A stretch of 64,000 bases of DNA, taken from Gallaecimonas mangrovi (GTDB taxonomy: Bacteria > Pseudomonadota > Gammaproteobacteria > Enterobacterales > Gallaecimonadaceae). The stretch covers positions 3,107,501 through 3,171,500 of the forward strand of contig NZ_CP031416.1 in the NCBI RefSeq assembly GCF_003367375.1. Direction: 5' to 3'. Below, in pieces: positions 8,901 to 17,249 of this stretch (position 1 is the first letter of the stretch; each line of letters opens with the position of its first letter). Position numbers and translations under genes: made by a program. The notes under the pieces are model-generated. The model worked only from the letters and a program-made list of their open reading frames with translations. It searched no databases and had not been told where the DNA came from.

Positions 8901-10308
8901 TGATTTGAAAACCGTCAACCCGCAAGCGTTGGTCTCGGTGAAACTGGTGTCGAGCCAGGGCGTTGGCACCATTGCCTGTGGCGTGGCCAAAGCCGGCGCC
9001 GACCTCATTACCCTTTCCGGCTATGACGGTGGTACCGGTGCCAGCCCGCTAACCTCGGTTAAATATGCCGGTGGTCCTTGGGAGCTGGGGCTGATTGACG
9101 CCCACCATGCCCTGATTAAAGAAGGCCTGCGTGACCAGGTTATCTTGCAGGTGGATGGCGGTTTTAAAACCGGCCAAGACGTTGTTAAGGCAGCCATTTT
9201 GGGTGCCGACAGCTTTGGTTTCGGTACCGCGCCGATGGTGGCGCTGGGCTGTAAATATCTGCGGATTTGCCACCTCAATAACTGCGCGACCGGTGTTGCC
9301 ACCCAGCACAGTGTGCTGCGTGACAAACACTTCCGTGGCCTGCCAGAACAGGTGGAATCCTTCTTTACCCTGATGGCCCGCGAAATTCGCGAGCTGCTGG
9401 CAAGCCTGGGTGTGGCGAGCCTCAACGAGGCTAAAGGCCGCTTAGACTTGCTCGAGTGCAGTGACGAGCACATTGGCAAGGTGCTTTTAAAACCCCTGCC
9501 AAGCCTGCCGGAATACGAAGTGGTATTGCCACAACCCGAGCATACCCTTAACGACAAAATTGTCGCCGAGGCGCAGCTTGATACCCCCTGGTTGGCTTAT
9601 TACCCCATCAGCAACACCGACCGCACCGTGCCAGCCACCTTAAGCGGCGCTATTGCCAAGCAATACGGTGATGGCGGCAGCCCACAACCGGTTCGCCTGC
9701 AATTTCGCGGTACCGCCGGCCAAAGTTTTGGTGCCTTTACCTTGCCGGGCATGGAAGTGCGCCTGGTGGGTGATGCCAACGACTATGTCGGTAAAGGTCT
9801 TGGCGGCGGCACCTTGGTATTGAGCCCACCGCCTGGCAGCCACTTTGTGGCAGCAGATACCCTTATCATGGGTAACACCTGCCTGTTTGGTGCCACCGGC
9901 GGCGAATGTTTTGCCGAGGGGCAAACCGGCGAGCGTTTCGGGGTGCGTAACTCCGGCGCTACCGCGGTGGTGGAAGGTGTTGGCGACCACGGCTGTGAAT
10001 ACATGACCGCAGGTATGGTGGTGGTGCTGGGTAAAACCGGCCGCAACTTCGCTGCCGGCATGACCGGTGGCCTGGCGGTGGTGATGGATTTAGACGACCG
10101 CGCGGTCAATAACGAATTGGTCGATTGGTGCCCACTGAGTGATCACAACGATGTTACCCAGCAGGTACGGGCGCTGATTAAGCGCCACCACAACCTGACC
10201 GGTTCTGCCCGCGCTGCCGAGCTGCTGGAAGATGCCGACTGGGCCCAGCGCTTTACCCTGATCCATCCTCAAGGTTGGCAACCACAACTGAGGGAGGCCG
10301 TATCGTGA
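5983..10308 (+). CDS. gltB: Glutamate synthase (NADPH) large subunit
   Basis: A 1441-residue GOGAT alpha subunit that makes two glutamates from glutamine and 2-oxoglutarate. The N-terminal class II amidotransferase domain begins at Cys8 in DNCGFGL, the nucleophile exposed by propeptide removal. The central and FMN/2-oxoglutarate synthase domains follow (AMSIGALSPEAH, SNSGEGGEDP, GYDGGTGASP), then the 3Fe-4S cysteines in CHLNNCATGVAT, and a C-terminal beta-helix rich in Gly (GNTCLFGATGG, NSGATAVVEG). GGAGGTGG lies 8 bases before the ATG at 5983, so I use that start rather than 5965. The propeptide is then only seven residues. gltD overlaps its stop codon. Confidence 0.97.
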   Translation: MVEAHDNCGFGLIAHKEGQASHRLLRLALQGLSRMQHRGGVAADGRTGDGCGLLLSLPTKFFRAVAEENGFRLAKRFAVGMVFLPKESEKAKAIITEELGKETLTVAGWRPVPVDQSVLGHIALKSQPVIEQVLVNAPPGWRKRELERRLYMARRRAEKRMEAQKQDAYIASLSCVVVVYKALTLAADLPRFYTDLTDLRMESTMCLFHQRFSTNTLPRWELAQPFRYLAHNGEINTISGNRHWARARSHKFASPLLPDLQDAKPFVSSSGSDSLAMDNMLDLLLSGGMDLFRAMRLIMPPAWEQDPVMADDVKAFFEFNSMHMEPWDGPAGVVMADGRYAACQLDRNGLRPARWVETSDGLITLASEVGIWDYAEDEVTAKGRVGPGQLLAVDTFKGQIWFSDAIDRELSGRHPYREWLNDNHTKLTPFEDLSAAQAGIRDLSDEQLKRVQKYFGLTREEIHDVVEVLGRDGKEAVGSMGDDTPLAGFSKNNRSLFDFFRQRFAQVTNPPIDPLREAFVMSLTTYIGAEQNVFSETSGHAERVQFKSPILLYSDLRQLLDKKSHKTLSLAYPKTGNLKDAIVRLCDNAEAAVKDGAVLVLLSDRQVHADNLMIPAAMAVGAVQERLVDRHLRASANLFIETGSARDPHHFAVLLGLGATAIYPYLAFESLAALVDSNMLDDSLKAVLIKYRNGINAGLKKIMSKMGISTVASYRGAALFDVLGLSDEICKLCFPGLKSPIGGKTFADIQAQTLKLHNDAFMPGPLPLGGLLKFQPDGEYHAWNPDVVRSLQTAVRSDSWDAWQQYAKAVHLGRDSFLRDKLSFKAGAAPIAVESVEAAEKLFPRMDTAAMSIGALSPEAHIALAIAMNRLGGRSNSGEGGEDPKRRRSDGRSKIRQVASGRFGVTPEYLATAEVIQIKMAQGAKPGEGGQLPGHKVSVEIAKLRHSTPGTTLISPPPHHDIYSIEDLAQLIYDLKTVNPQALVSVKLVSSQGVGTIACGVAKAGADLITLSGYDGGTGASPLTSVKYAGGPWELGLIDAHHALIKEGLRDQVILQVDGGFKTGQDVVKAAILGADSFGFGTAPMVALGCKYLRICHLNNCATGVATQHSVLRDKHFRGLPEQVESFFTLMAREIRELLASLGVASLNEAKGRLDLLECSDEHIGKVLLKPLPSLPEYEVVLPQPEHTLNDKIVAEAQLDTPWLAYYPISNTDRTVPATLSGAIAKQYGDGGSPQPVRLQFRGTAGQSFGAFTLPGMEVRLVGDANDYVGKGLGGGTLVLSPPPGSHFVAADTLIMGNTCLFGATGGECFAEGQTGERFGVRNSGATAVVEGVGDHGCEYMTAGMVVVLGKTGRNFAAGMTGGLAVVMDLDDRAVNNELVDWCPLSDHNDVTQQVRALIKRHHNLTGSARAAELLEDADWAQRFTLIHPQGWQPQLREAVS

Positions 10309-11711
10309 AAGATCCCCTGAGCTTTTTAAATTTTGAACGCCAAACCGGCGAGGTGGTACCGGCTAAAGAGCGGGTCACCCAATTTAAGGAAGTGCAATCG
10401 CCGCAAACAGCACAGGTGCGTGAAGAGCAATCTGCCCGTTGTATTGATTGCGGCACCCCTTATTGCCAGTGGAAATGCCCGCTGCATAACGCCATTCCCC
10501 GTTGGTTGGAATTGGCTAACGCCGGCAAAATTACCGAAGCGGCAGAGCTGGCTCACCAGACTAACCCGCTGCCGGAAGTCTGTGGCCGGGTTTGCCCGCA
10601 AGACCGTTTGTGTGAAAGCGTTTGTACCCTTAATGACGAGTTTGGTGCCGTTACCATCGGCCAGGTCGAGCGCGACATTACCGATTTAGCACTAGACGCC
10701 GGTTGGCGCCCTGACTTGTCGGTGGTTGCCAAAACCGGCCATAAGGTTGCCGTTATTGGGGCAGGCCCAGCCGGTATTGGCTGCGCCGATTACCTTATCC
10801 GTAACGGTGTTGATGTCACCGTTTATGAAGCCGAGCCGGTGATCGGTGGTTTGCTTTCAACCGGTATCCCCGGCTTTAAGCTGGAAAAAGACATCATCAG
10901 CCGCCGTTTTGAGGTGCTCAAAGACATGGGTGTTGAGTTTGTCCTTAACACCAAAGTTGGCCAAGACATTAGTTTCAAAGAAATTTTAGAAAACTTTGAT
11001 GCGGTGTTTATGGGCCTTGGCGCCCCTAAAAGCGTGAACTCCGGCCTTAGCGGTAGCGATGCCGACGGCTGCCTGGAAGCGGCCCATTACTTGTACGATC
11101 AGAACCTTAAACTGATGCAAGGCACCGAGCTGCACTTTGACCAGAAAGGCAAACACGTGGTTGTGATTGGCGGTGGTGACACCGCTATGGACTGCTCCCG
11201 CACCGCCCTTCGCCAGGGCGCGGCCAGCGTCACCTTGCTGTATCGCCGTGACCGCGAAAACATGCCCGGCTCACCCAAAGAGGTGCGTTTTGCTGAGGAA
11301 GAAGGCCTGCAATTTGCCTTTTGCCACCAGCCGCTGGAAGTGTTGGCCAATAGCGGCAAGGTCGCCGGTATTCGCATTCAACAAACGCAGTTGGGCGCGC
11401 CAGATGCGTCCGGCCGCCGCCGCCCTGAACCGGTTGCAGGCTCTGAGCGCGACCTGAATGCCGATACCGTTATCTTGGCGCTCGGTTTTAGGCCACAACT
11501 GCCGAACTGGTTGTCAGACGTTGGTGTGGTTGCCGACGAAGCCGGCCGCGTGCTGGCGCCAGACGGTAAAACCCTGCATCCCAAAATCTTCGCCGGTGGC
11601 GATATGGTACTGGGCGCAGACCTTGTGGTGACCGCCATTGCCAATGGCCGTAAAGCCGCTCAAGGCATCCTCGACAAACTCGGCATCACAGCCGGGGTGA
11701 CCGCAGCCTAA
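10305..11711 (+). CDS. gltD: Glutamate synthase small subunit
   Basis: A 468-residue GOGAT beta subunit that passes electrons from NADPH to GltB through FAD and 4Fe-4S clusters. The N-terminal ferredoxin-like part carries the cysteine groups CIDCGTPYCQWKC and CGRVCPQDRLC. Two dinucleotide folds follow: GAGPAGIGCADYL for FAD and GGGDTAMDCSR for NADPH, with a final FAGGDMVLGADLVVTA. The start is the GTG at 10305, which overlaps the gltB stop as GTGA, with AGGGAGG 7 bases upstream. The frame extends 10 codons further up but without a better start. Translational coupling with gltB is likely. Confidence 0.97.
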   Translation: MKDPLSFLNFERQTGEVVPAKERVTQFKEVQSPQTAQVREEQSARCIDCGTPYCQWKCPLHNAIPRWLELANAGKITEAAELAHQTNPLPEVCGRVCPQDRLCESVCTLNDEFGAVTIGQVERDITDLALDAGWRPDLSVVAKTGHKVAVIGAGPAGIGCADYLIRNGVDVTVYEAEPVIGGLLSTGIPGFKLEKDIISRRFEVLKDMGVEFVLNTKVGQDISFKEILENFDAVFMGLGAPKSVNSGLSGSDADGCLEAAHYLYDQNLKLMQGTELHFDQKGKHVVVIGGGDTAMDCSRTALRQGAASVTLLYRRDRENMPGSPKEVRFAEEEGLQFAFCHQPLEVLANSGKVAGIRIQQTQLGAPDASGRRRPEPVAGSERDLNADTVILALGFRPQLPNWLSDVGVVADEAGRVLAPDGKTLHPKIFAGGDMVLGADLVVTAIANGRKAAQGILDKLGITAGVTAA

Positions 11712-11760
11712 GGCTCGGGCTATCATTGGGGCTTCTTTCTCTCGGTTAGGATGAACCCCA

Positions 11761-12471
11761 ATGAAGCTCGGCATCATCGGCGCCATGGAACAGGAAGTGG
11801 CGCTCCTTAAAAGCCAAATCAGTAACCTTAAAACCGAAACCGTTGCCGGCTGCGAAATTTATAGCGGCCAGCTTGGCGGCGGTGACGTGGTATTAATGCG
11901 CTCCGGTATCGGTAAAGTCGCGGCAGCCATTGCCACTACCATCCTGATTGAACGTTTCGCTCCCGACGCCATTATCAATACCGGCTCTGCCGGCGGTTTT
12001 GACCCAACGCTGGAAGTAGGCGACGTGGTGATTTCATCCGAAGTGCGCTACCACGATGTCGACGTAACCGCTTTTGGTTACGAACTTGGCCAGGTTCCCA
12101 GAATGCCCGCCGCCTTCGAAGCCCACCCAAGCCTGGTTGCTGCCGCCCAAGAGGTGATCAGTGACATGGAGCACCACAAAGCCAAAACCGGCCTTATTAC
12201 CACTGGTGATATTTTTATGTCAGACCCGGTGCGTGTTGAAGCCACCCGCAAAGCCTTTCCCGACATGATTGCCGTGGAAATGGAAGCGGCAGCCATTGCC
12301 CAAACCTGCCATCAGTTCGCAGTGCCCTTTGTTATCACCCGCGCCCTTTCCGACATTGCCGGCAAAGAGTCGCCCATGTCCTTTGAAAGCTTCCTTGAAA
12401 AAGCGGCAACCCACTCGGCACAGTTGGTGATGGCGCTGGTTGCTAAGTTAAAAGACAGTGCACTGGCCTGA
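11761..12471 (+). CDS. mtnN: 5'-methylthioadenosine/S-adenosylhomocysteine nucleosidase
   Basis: A 236-residue cytoplasmic nucleosidase (Pfs) that splits the glycosidic bond of methylthioadenosine, S-adenosylhomocysteine and 5'-deoxyadenosine. It feeds methionine salvage and the activated methyl cycle. It begins with the family signature MKLGIIGAMEQEV, has NTGSAGGF near residue 76, the substrate-binding VEMEAAAIAQ region, and the catalytic Asp in RALSDIAG near the C-terminus. The length is standard. The next gene starts inside its last codons (14-base overlap). Confidence 0.97.
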   Translation: MKLGIIGAMEQEVALLKSQISNLKTETVAGCEIYSGQLGGGDVVLMRSGIGKVAAAIATTILIERFAPDAIINTGSAGGFDPTLEVGDVVISSEVRYHDVDVTAFGYELGQVPRMPAAFEAHPSLVAAAQEVISDMEHHKAKTGLITTGDIFMSDPVRVEATRKAFPDMIAVEMEAAAIAQTCHQFAVPFVITRALSDIAGKESPMSFESFLEKAATHSAQLVMALVAKLKDSALA

Positions 12472-13309
12472 GCTAACCCTGCTTTTGGCCTGGCCGGCGG
12501 CAAAAATGCTGCCGGCTTTGCCGTTTTGGCAAACCATCACCCGCTTGGCTGACAGTCTTGCCACTAAGGTCAATAAAGGCAGCGCCAAGCAGCAGCAAAG
12601 AGCCGGCTTTTTTTCCCTGGTTTTACTGTGGGGACTTGTCGCGCTGTTGGCAGCGCTATTGTCTTATACAGCAGACCTGCCGCTGGTGATTGATGGCCTA
12701 GCCTTTTACCTGGCGCTGTCAGACGCCAGGCTCAGCCGTTTTAAAGCCATTGAAAAGGTAAGTAAAGAGCAAGGCCGCACCCTGCTGGCCACGCTGTTAA
12801 AGCGAGACTGTAGCCGTTATTCCAGTGAAGGGCTTTATAAGGCCGCTATTGAAGGGCGCTGGCGCGTGACTAAAGAGCGCATGCTGTTAGTGTTGCTGTT
12901 TGTTGGCCACGCCGGCCTTATCGCTTTACTTATCCGCCTTTGGTGGGTACTGGCAGAGCGCTGGCACCCTGCCCGCCCCGGCTTTATACACTTTGGCCGC
13001 AGCCCATTAGCCATTGCCTGGCTGCTACGCGGCTGCGGTTTACCCCTCACGACCTTTTGGACGGTACTGCCGTTAAAAGCCTCAGCCCTTTTTACACGTC
13101 AGCGCCCATGGCAACTGGCGATGCTGGCAGAGGCCTTGGGCTGCCAGCTAGGAGGGCCGTTACTGGTTAATGGCCAGCGCATCCAACGCCACCGGGTCGG
13201 CCCCTCTGCAGCGCCGCAAGCGGCGCATTTAGCCAGGCTTAGAAAGCTGGCAATAAGTGGCGAGCTGGCAACAGCCTTGCTGTGCGGTTTGGCCTTGCTC
13301 GCACTATAA
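12458..13309 (+). CDS. CbiB/CobD-like membrane protein
   Basis: A 283-residue multi-pass membrane protein resembling the CbiB/CobD family, which attaches aminopropanol to adenosylcobyric acid in cobalamin synthesis. Visible features are hydrophobic helices near residues 50-75, 140-165 and 265-283, and the LSDARLSRF and VKERM-like cytoplasmic segments. It is shorter than true CbiB (about 315), and no other cobalamin gene lies nearby. The GTG start at 12458 overlaps mtnN, so the two are probably coupled. A CbiB-like gene beside mtnN is, as I recall, also found in Vibrio. A real role in B12 salvage is possible but unproven. Confidence 0.65.
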   Translation: MHWPELTLLLAWPAAKMLPALPFWQTITRLADSLATKVNKGSAKQQQRAGFFSLVLLWGLVALLAALLSYTADLPLVIDGLAFYLALSDARLSRFKAIEKVSKEQGRTLLATLLKRDCSRYSSEGLYKAAIEGRWRVTKERMLLVLLFVGHAGLIALLIRLWWVLAERWHPARPGFIHFGRSPLAIAWLLRGCGLPLTTFWTVLPLKASALFTRQRPWQLAMLAEALGCQLGGPLLVNGQRIQRHRVGPSAAPQAAHLARLRKLAISGELATALLCGLALLAL

Positions 13310-13397
13310 AGCAATGGGCTAACGGCACTGCCAACGGTCTCCAGGCTTTGTTAAGCTTCGATGCATTAGCGCAACGCCATTAAACTGAGGAAACTGC

Positions 13398-13775
13398 GTG
13401 GAGCTCACCTTAACCACCCCTGCGGTGCTATTTTCAGCGATATCCTTGCTGCTATTGGCTTATACCAACCGTTTTTTGCATCTGGCTAATTTGATTCGTC
13501 AAATGCATGCCCAAGAGCTAACACCGCGAGTACGGGCACAAATTGCCAATTTGCGTAAGCGAGTGAGCCTTATCCGCTATATGCAAGAAGCCGGCGTAAT
13601 GAGCTTTTTATTCTGTGTTTTTACCATGCTCGCTATTTATATTGGTTCACCGGCCATAGCCTGGTGGTTATTTGGGATCTCACTGATGTTATTGGGCATT
13701 TCCCTTTGTTTGTCGGTAATGGAAATTCGTATTTCGGTAAAAGCCTTGGACATCCACTTAGACGAGATAGGCTGA
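13398..13775 (+). CDS. DUF2721 membrane protein
   Basis: A 125-residue membrane protein starting at a GTG with GAGG-like bases upstream. It has a helix at residues 7-25, a charged middle part (residues 38-60, RVRAQIANLRKRVSLIRYMQ), then two close helices at about 68-108 and a short acidic tail. The layout fits the DUF2721 family, whose function is unknown. The next gene follows within a few bases to about 60 bases, depending on its start. Confidence 0.7.
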   Translation: MELTLTTPAVLFSAISLLLLAYTNRFLHLANLIRQMHAQELTPRVRAQIANLRKRVSLIRYMQEAGVMSFLFCVFTMLAIYIGSPAIAWWLFGISLMLLGISLCLSVMEIRISVKALDIHLDEIG

Positions 13776-13833
13776 CTTGGCCGAACCTTTAGGCTCTGGC
13801 AAACTGCGCTACAAACCAGAAAAAGAGACCATC

Positions 13834-14304
13834 ATGCGCCTGCTGTACTTGCTTATATTGCTATTTTGCCTACCAGCCCACGCTGATGAAGACGCGTTGC
13901 TGCTGGCCAGAAAGTACATGCAGGCCTACACCGCCATGGATTACGGCGAGCTCGAGCAGTTCTATCATTTTGATGCGGTTTTCCAGGACCCCAGTGCCGA
14001 TGTGCAAGGTAACGGCCAGAATATTTCGGGCCGTACCGCTATCCTTGAGTTTTTAAAGAAATCCGAACAAGGGGTGGCCCAGATCCGCTTTGTCGAAAGC
14101 AGTCACATGGTGGTTGGCAGCTGGGTGATACTGATTGGCGAATACCACTATTTGGTCTCGGGCCCCGAATTTGGACTAGGGCCACAGCCGGTGTGGATAG
14201 TGGTAAAAGGAATAACGGAATTGCAGGTAGATACCGGCGCCGGTCAGATAAAAGTTCACCGCGATATGCTCGACTATGAGTCAGTTCCCAAACAGCTGCA
14301 ATAA
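13834..14304 (+). CDS. Secreted NTF2/SnoaL-like protein
   Basis: A 156-residue protein with a signal peptide (MRLLYLLILLFCLPAHA, cleavage after AHA) followed by an alpha+beta barrel of the NTF2/SnoaL type: the helix LARKYMQAYTAMDY, then FYHFDAVFQDPSA, a GRTAILEFL helix and beta strands to the end. I start it at 13834, since the frame above (to 13777) would put 19 polar residues before the signal sequence. Such periplasmic proteins often bind small ligands; no function can be assigned. It probably belongs with the DUF2721 gene. Confidence 0.65.
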   Translation: MRLLYLLILLFCLPAHADEDALLLARKYMQAYTAMDYGELEQFYHFDAVFQDPSADVQGNGQNISGRTAILEFLKKSEQGVAQIRFVESSHMVVGSWVILIGEYHYLVSGPEFGLGPQPVWIVVKGITELQVDTGAGQIKVHRDMLDYESVPKQLQ

Positions 14305-14390
14305 TCCTTCATAGACAGGCATTTAATCTGGAAAAACGTTTACCACCGCCCCTTCAATCCGTATGCTGAAATGGATAGTGAGGGACCTTT

Positions 14391-15272
14391 ATGCATCACG
14401 TAATACAAGATGCCATCCAGGCACACCGACTTCCTGAAAACTTTCAGGCTGTAGTCAATCAGTACTACCTGCCCCTGGCGGAAAACATCATTGCCCAAAG
14501 CCAACAGAGCCCCAAACCGCTGGTGGTTGGCGTAACAGGTGCCCAAGGCACCGGTAAATCAACCCTGGCCGACTTTTTGGCTATTTTGCTAAAGGAAATG
14601 GCAGGCCTAAAGGTCGCTGTTTTGTCACTGGATGACCTCTACCTTACGCGCGCCGAACGCTTAGCCTTAGCCGACAGCATACATCCGCTCTTAAAAACCC
14701 GCGGCGTTCCCGGCACCCACGATGTTACCCTCGGCCAACAGGTTTTAGACACCCTGGCCAAAGCCCACGACAGCCAACACACGCCGCTGCCACGTTTTGA
14801 TAAATCCATCGACGACCGCGCGCCACAAAGCGACTGGCCAACCATTCAAGGCCGCCCTGATGTGGTGATCTTAGAAGGTTGGTGTTTGGGGGCAGGCCCC
14901 CAAGAAGACGACGCCGTCAGCGATGCGATTAACAGTTTAGAAGCCGAGGAAGACCACCAAGGCCATTGGCGCCGTTACGTTAACGAGCAGCTTAAGGGCC
15001 CGTACCGGGACTTTTTTGACAAGGTGCAGTTTCAAGTTTTCATGCGCGCGCCATCCATGGAAGCGGTGCAGCGCTGGCGTCAAGAGCAAGAACATAAGCT
15101 CAAAGCGCGGGTGGGCGCTGGCGCCGGCATTATGAGCGACGAGCAAATCGTCCGTTTTATCCAGCATTACGAGCGCTTAACCCGCCACCTTTTGGCCACC
15201 CACCCCAAGCGCACCAGGGTGCGCTTTGAACTGGCCGATGACCACAGCATTAAGGCAGTGGATTATGACTAA
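14391..15272 (+). CDS. D-glycerate kinase (GLYK-like P-loop kinase)
   Basis: A 293-residue P-loop kinase with Walker A GAQGTGKST at about residue 50-58, then SLDDLYLTRAER, PGTHDVTLGQ, LPRFDKSIDDRAP and the VVILEGWCLGA strand-loop. This wording is that of plant-type D-glycerate 3-kinase and its bacterial and yeast relatives. It would phosphorylate D-glycerate with ATP. GAGGGA precedes the ATG. It is the first gene of a four-gene operon for glucosylglycerate turnover, where the phosphorylase at the end releases D-glycerate. The kinase would then return it to 3-phosphoglycerate, the acceptor used by the synthase. Confidence 0.85.
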   Translation: MHHVIQDAIQAHRLPENFQAVVNQYYLPLAENIIAQSQQSPKPLVVGVTGAQGTGKSTLADFLAILLKEMAGLKVAVLSLDDLYLTRAERLALADSIHPLLKTRGVPGTHDVTLGQQVLDTLAKAHDSQHTPLPRFDKSIDDRAPQSDWPTIQGRPDVVILEGWCLGAGPQEDDAVSDAINSLEAEEDHQGHWRRYVNEQLKGPYRDFFDKVQFQVFMRAPSMEAVQRWRQEQEHKLKARVGAGAGIMSDEQIVRFIQHYERLTRHLLATHPKRTRVRFELADDHSIKAVDYD

Positions 15273-16017
15273 ATGGGTTGTTGTTACCGATCTTGATGGC
15301 ACGCTTTTAGACCATCACAGCTATAGCTGGCAAGCCGCTAAACCCGCCCTTGAGCGGTTGGCGGCAATGCAGGTACCGGTAGTACTCAACTCATCAAAAA
15401 CCCGCGCCGAAATACGTGAACTTAGGGAACAACTTGCCCTTAGCTGGCCTTTTATTGCCGAAAACGGCGCTATTTTAGATTGGGGCGACGGCCATTTTGA
15501 AGGCTTTGCTGAGCCACGCCAGCAGCTATTGACGGTGCTGGGGCAACTGCGCCAGCAAGGCTTTGCTTTTGAAGGCTTTGCCGACTGGGATTTAGCCACC
15601 ATCGTTGAAAAAACCGGGCTCGATGCACATTCGGCAAAGCTTGCCAGCGAACGGGAATTTACCGAGCCACTGCTGTGGCTTGGCGACGACCCTGGCAAGT
15701 GGGCCTTTCAGCAAGCCTTGGCCGGGCACCAGCTGCAAGCCCAGCAAGGGGGCCGCTTTTTATCGGTGATGGGGCAATATTCAAAAGGGGCCGCTATCGC
15801 GGCGCTGCGTGAGCGCTACCCGGGAGCAACTATCATTGCTCTGGGTGACAGCCCTAACGATGCCCCCATGCTCGATGTAGCAGATATTGCCGTGGTGATA
15901 AAATCGGCCCGTAGCGAGCAGCTCATGCCCAAAGCCCCAAGTACCATCAGGACAACATCGCCTGGCCCCGAAGGCTGGAACCAGGCCATACAGGACATTC
16001 TCAACCACAGGAGCTAA
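15265..16017 (+). CDS. Mannosyl-/glucosyl-3-phosphoglycerate phosphatase
   Basis: A 250-residue HAD-IIB phosphatase. It starts with VVTDLDGTLLD (nucleophile Asp in DLDGT), has the LNSSKTRAEI motif II, IAENGAIL, and the C-terminal motif IALGDSPNDAPML. These match the MpgP family, which removes phosphate from mannosyl- or glucosyl-3-phosphoglycerate. With a glucosyl-type phosphorylase in the same operon the substrate is probably glucosyl-3-phosphoglycerate. It starts at 15265, 8 bases inside the kinase gene, and the synthase follows after 2 bases. Confidence 0.9.
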   Translation: MTKWVVVTDLDGTLLDHHSYSWQAAKPALERLAAMQVPVVLNSSKTRAEIRELREQLALSWPFIAENGAILDWGDGHFEGFAEPRQQLLTVLGQLRQQGFAFEGFADWDLATIVEKTGLDAHSAKLASEREFTEPLLWLGDDPGKWAFQQALAGHQLQAQQGGRFLSVMGQYSKGAAIAALRERYPGATIIALGDSPNDAPMLDVADIAVVIKSARSEQLMPKAPSTIRTTSPGPEGWNQAIQDILNHRS

Positions 16018-16019
16018 GC

Positions 16020-17246
16020 ATGGCGGACTTTCACCAGAATGGGACCATAGCGACGCTGCACAATCTGACCCGCAGACCGGTGGAGGAATTAGAAAAGGAA
16101 TTGATGCGCTTTCGTCGCTATCGGCCCATGTCACTGGTGCTGCCTTCTCTTTACTCGGAACTGCAATCATCGGCACTGACCGGTATTCTCGACGAACTCG
16201 AACAAGTCCCTTATTTGTCGGAAATTATTATTGGTCTTGATAGGGCCAACGAAGACGAATACAAACACGCCCTTAAATACTTTTCACGACTGCCGCAATT
16301 TCACCGGGTGCTATGGAACGACGGCCCAAGGCTCAAAGAAATCGACAAACTGCTGGCCAGCCATGACTTGGCTCCCAAAGAATTGGGTAAAGGCCGCAAC
16401 GTTTGGTATTGCCTTGGTTACATGCTGGCGAGTGGCAAGGGCCAAACCGTTGCCCTGCACGATTGTGACATTGTGACCTACGAAAGAGGCCTGTTGGCAC
16501 GGCTGTTCTACCCGGTGGCCAACCCGGTCTTTAACTATAACTTTGCCAAGGGCTACTACGCCCGCTGCGCTGGCGGCAAACTCCATGGCCGAGTAAACCG
16601 GCTGTTGGTAACGCCGCTTATTCGCAGTATGCAAAAGGTATGTGGCTATAACGACTACCTTAATTACATGGACGGTTTTCGCTATTCCCTGGCCGGGGAG
16701 TTCGCCCTTCGCAAAGACTTGGTTAGCCATCTGCATATTCCCAGTGACTGGGGTCTGGAAATTGGTGTGCTCTCGGAAATGTACCGCAGCTATTCCACCC
16801 AGCGTATCTGCCAGGTGGATATCAGCGACAACTATGACCATAAACACCAGGATTTAAGTGCGGAAGACGCCACCCAGGGCTTGTCGAAAATGAGTACCGA
16901 CATCGCCAAGGCCTTCTTTAGAAAGCTGGCCACCAACGGTGAGATATTCAGCACTGAAAAAATTCGTACCATTAAGGCAACCTATTACCGTATTGCCTTG
17001 GATTTCATCGACATTTTCAACGATGACGCCATGATCAATGGCTTAAAATACGACCGGCATAAAGAAGAGCAAGCCGTAGAACTCTTTGCCCAGAATATTG
17101 TGGATGCGGGCACAACCTTCCTGGCTAACCCCATGGATACGCCATTTATGCCCAGCTGGAGCCGGGTTATCAGCGCGGTGCCGGACATTCTCGATGCCCT
17201 GAAAGATGCCGTTGAAGAAGACACTAAAGCCTATCTAGGAGCTTGA
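16020..17246 (+). CDS. gpgS: Glucosyl-3-phosphoglycerate synthase
   Basis: A 408-residue family-81-like glycosyltransferase. It would join glucose from an NDP-glucose to 3-phosphoglycerate. The donor/metal motif is LHDCDIV (DxD) near residue 145, and the acceptor region reads NYMDGFRYSLAGEFALR near residue 215-235. A helical C-terminal part follows, as in bacterial GpgS proteins of about 400 residues; mycobacterial ones are shorter. AGGAG lies before the ATG. The tight operon with a MpgP-type phosphatase and a phosphorylase is the main reason to prefer this over a mannosyl enzyme. Confidence 0.85.
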   Translation: MADFHQNGTIATLHNLTRRPVEELEKELMRFRRYRPMSLVLPSLYSELQSSALTGILDELEQVPYLSEIIIGLDRANEDEYKHALKYFSRLPQFHRVLWNDGPRLKEIDKLLASHDLAPKELGKGRNVWYCLGYMLASGKGQTVALHDCDIVTYERGLLARLFYPVANPVFNYNFAKGYYARCAGGKLHGRVNRLLVTPLIRSMQKVCGYNDYLNYMDGFRYSLAGEFALRKDLVSHLHIPSDWGLEIGVLSEMYRSYSTQRICQVDISDNYDHKHQDLSAEDATQGLSKMSTDIAKAFFRKLATNGEIFSTEKIRTIKATYYRIALDFIDIFNDDAMINGLKYDRHKEEQAVELFAQNIVDAGTTFLANPMDTPFMPSWSRVISAVPDILDALKDAVEEDTKAYLGA

Positions 17247-17249
17247 CCC

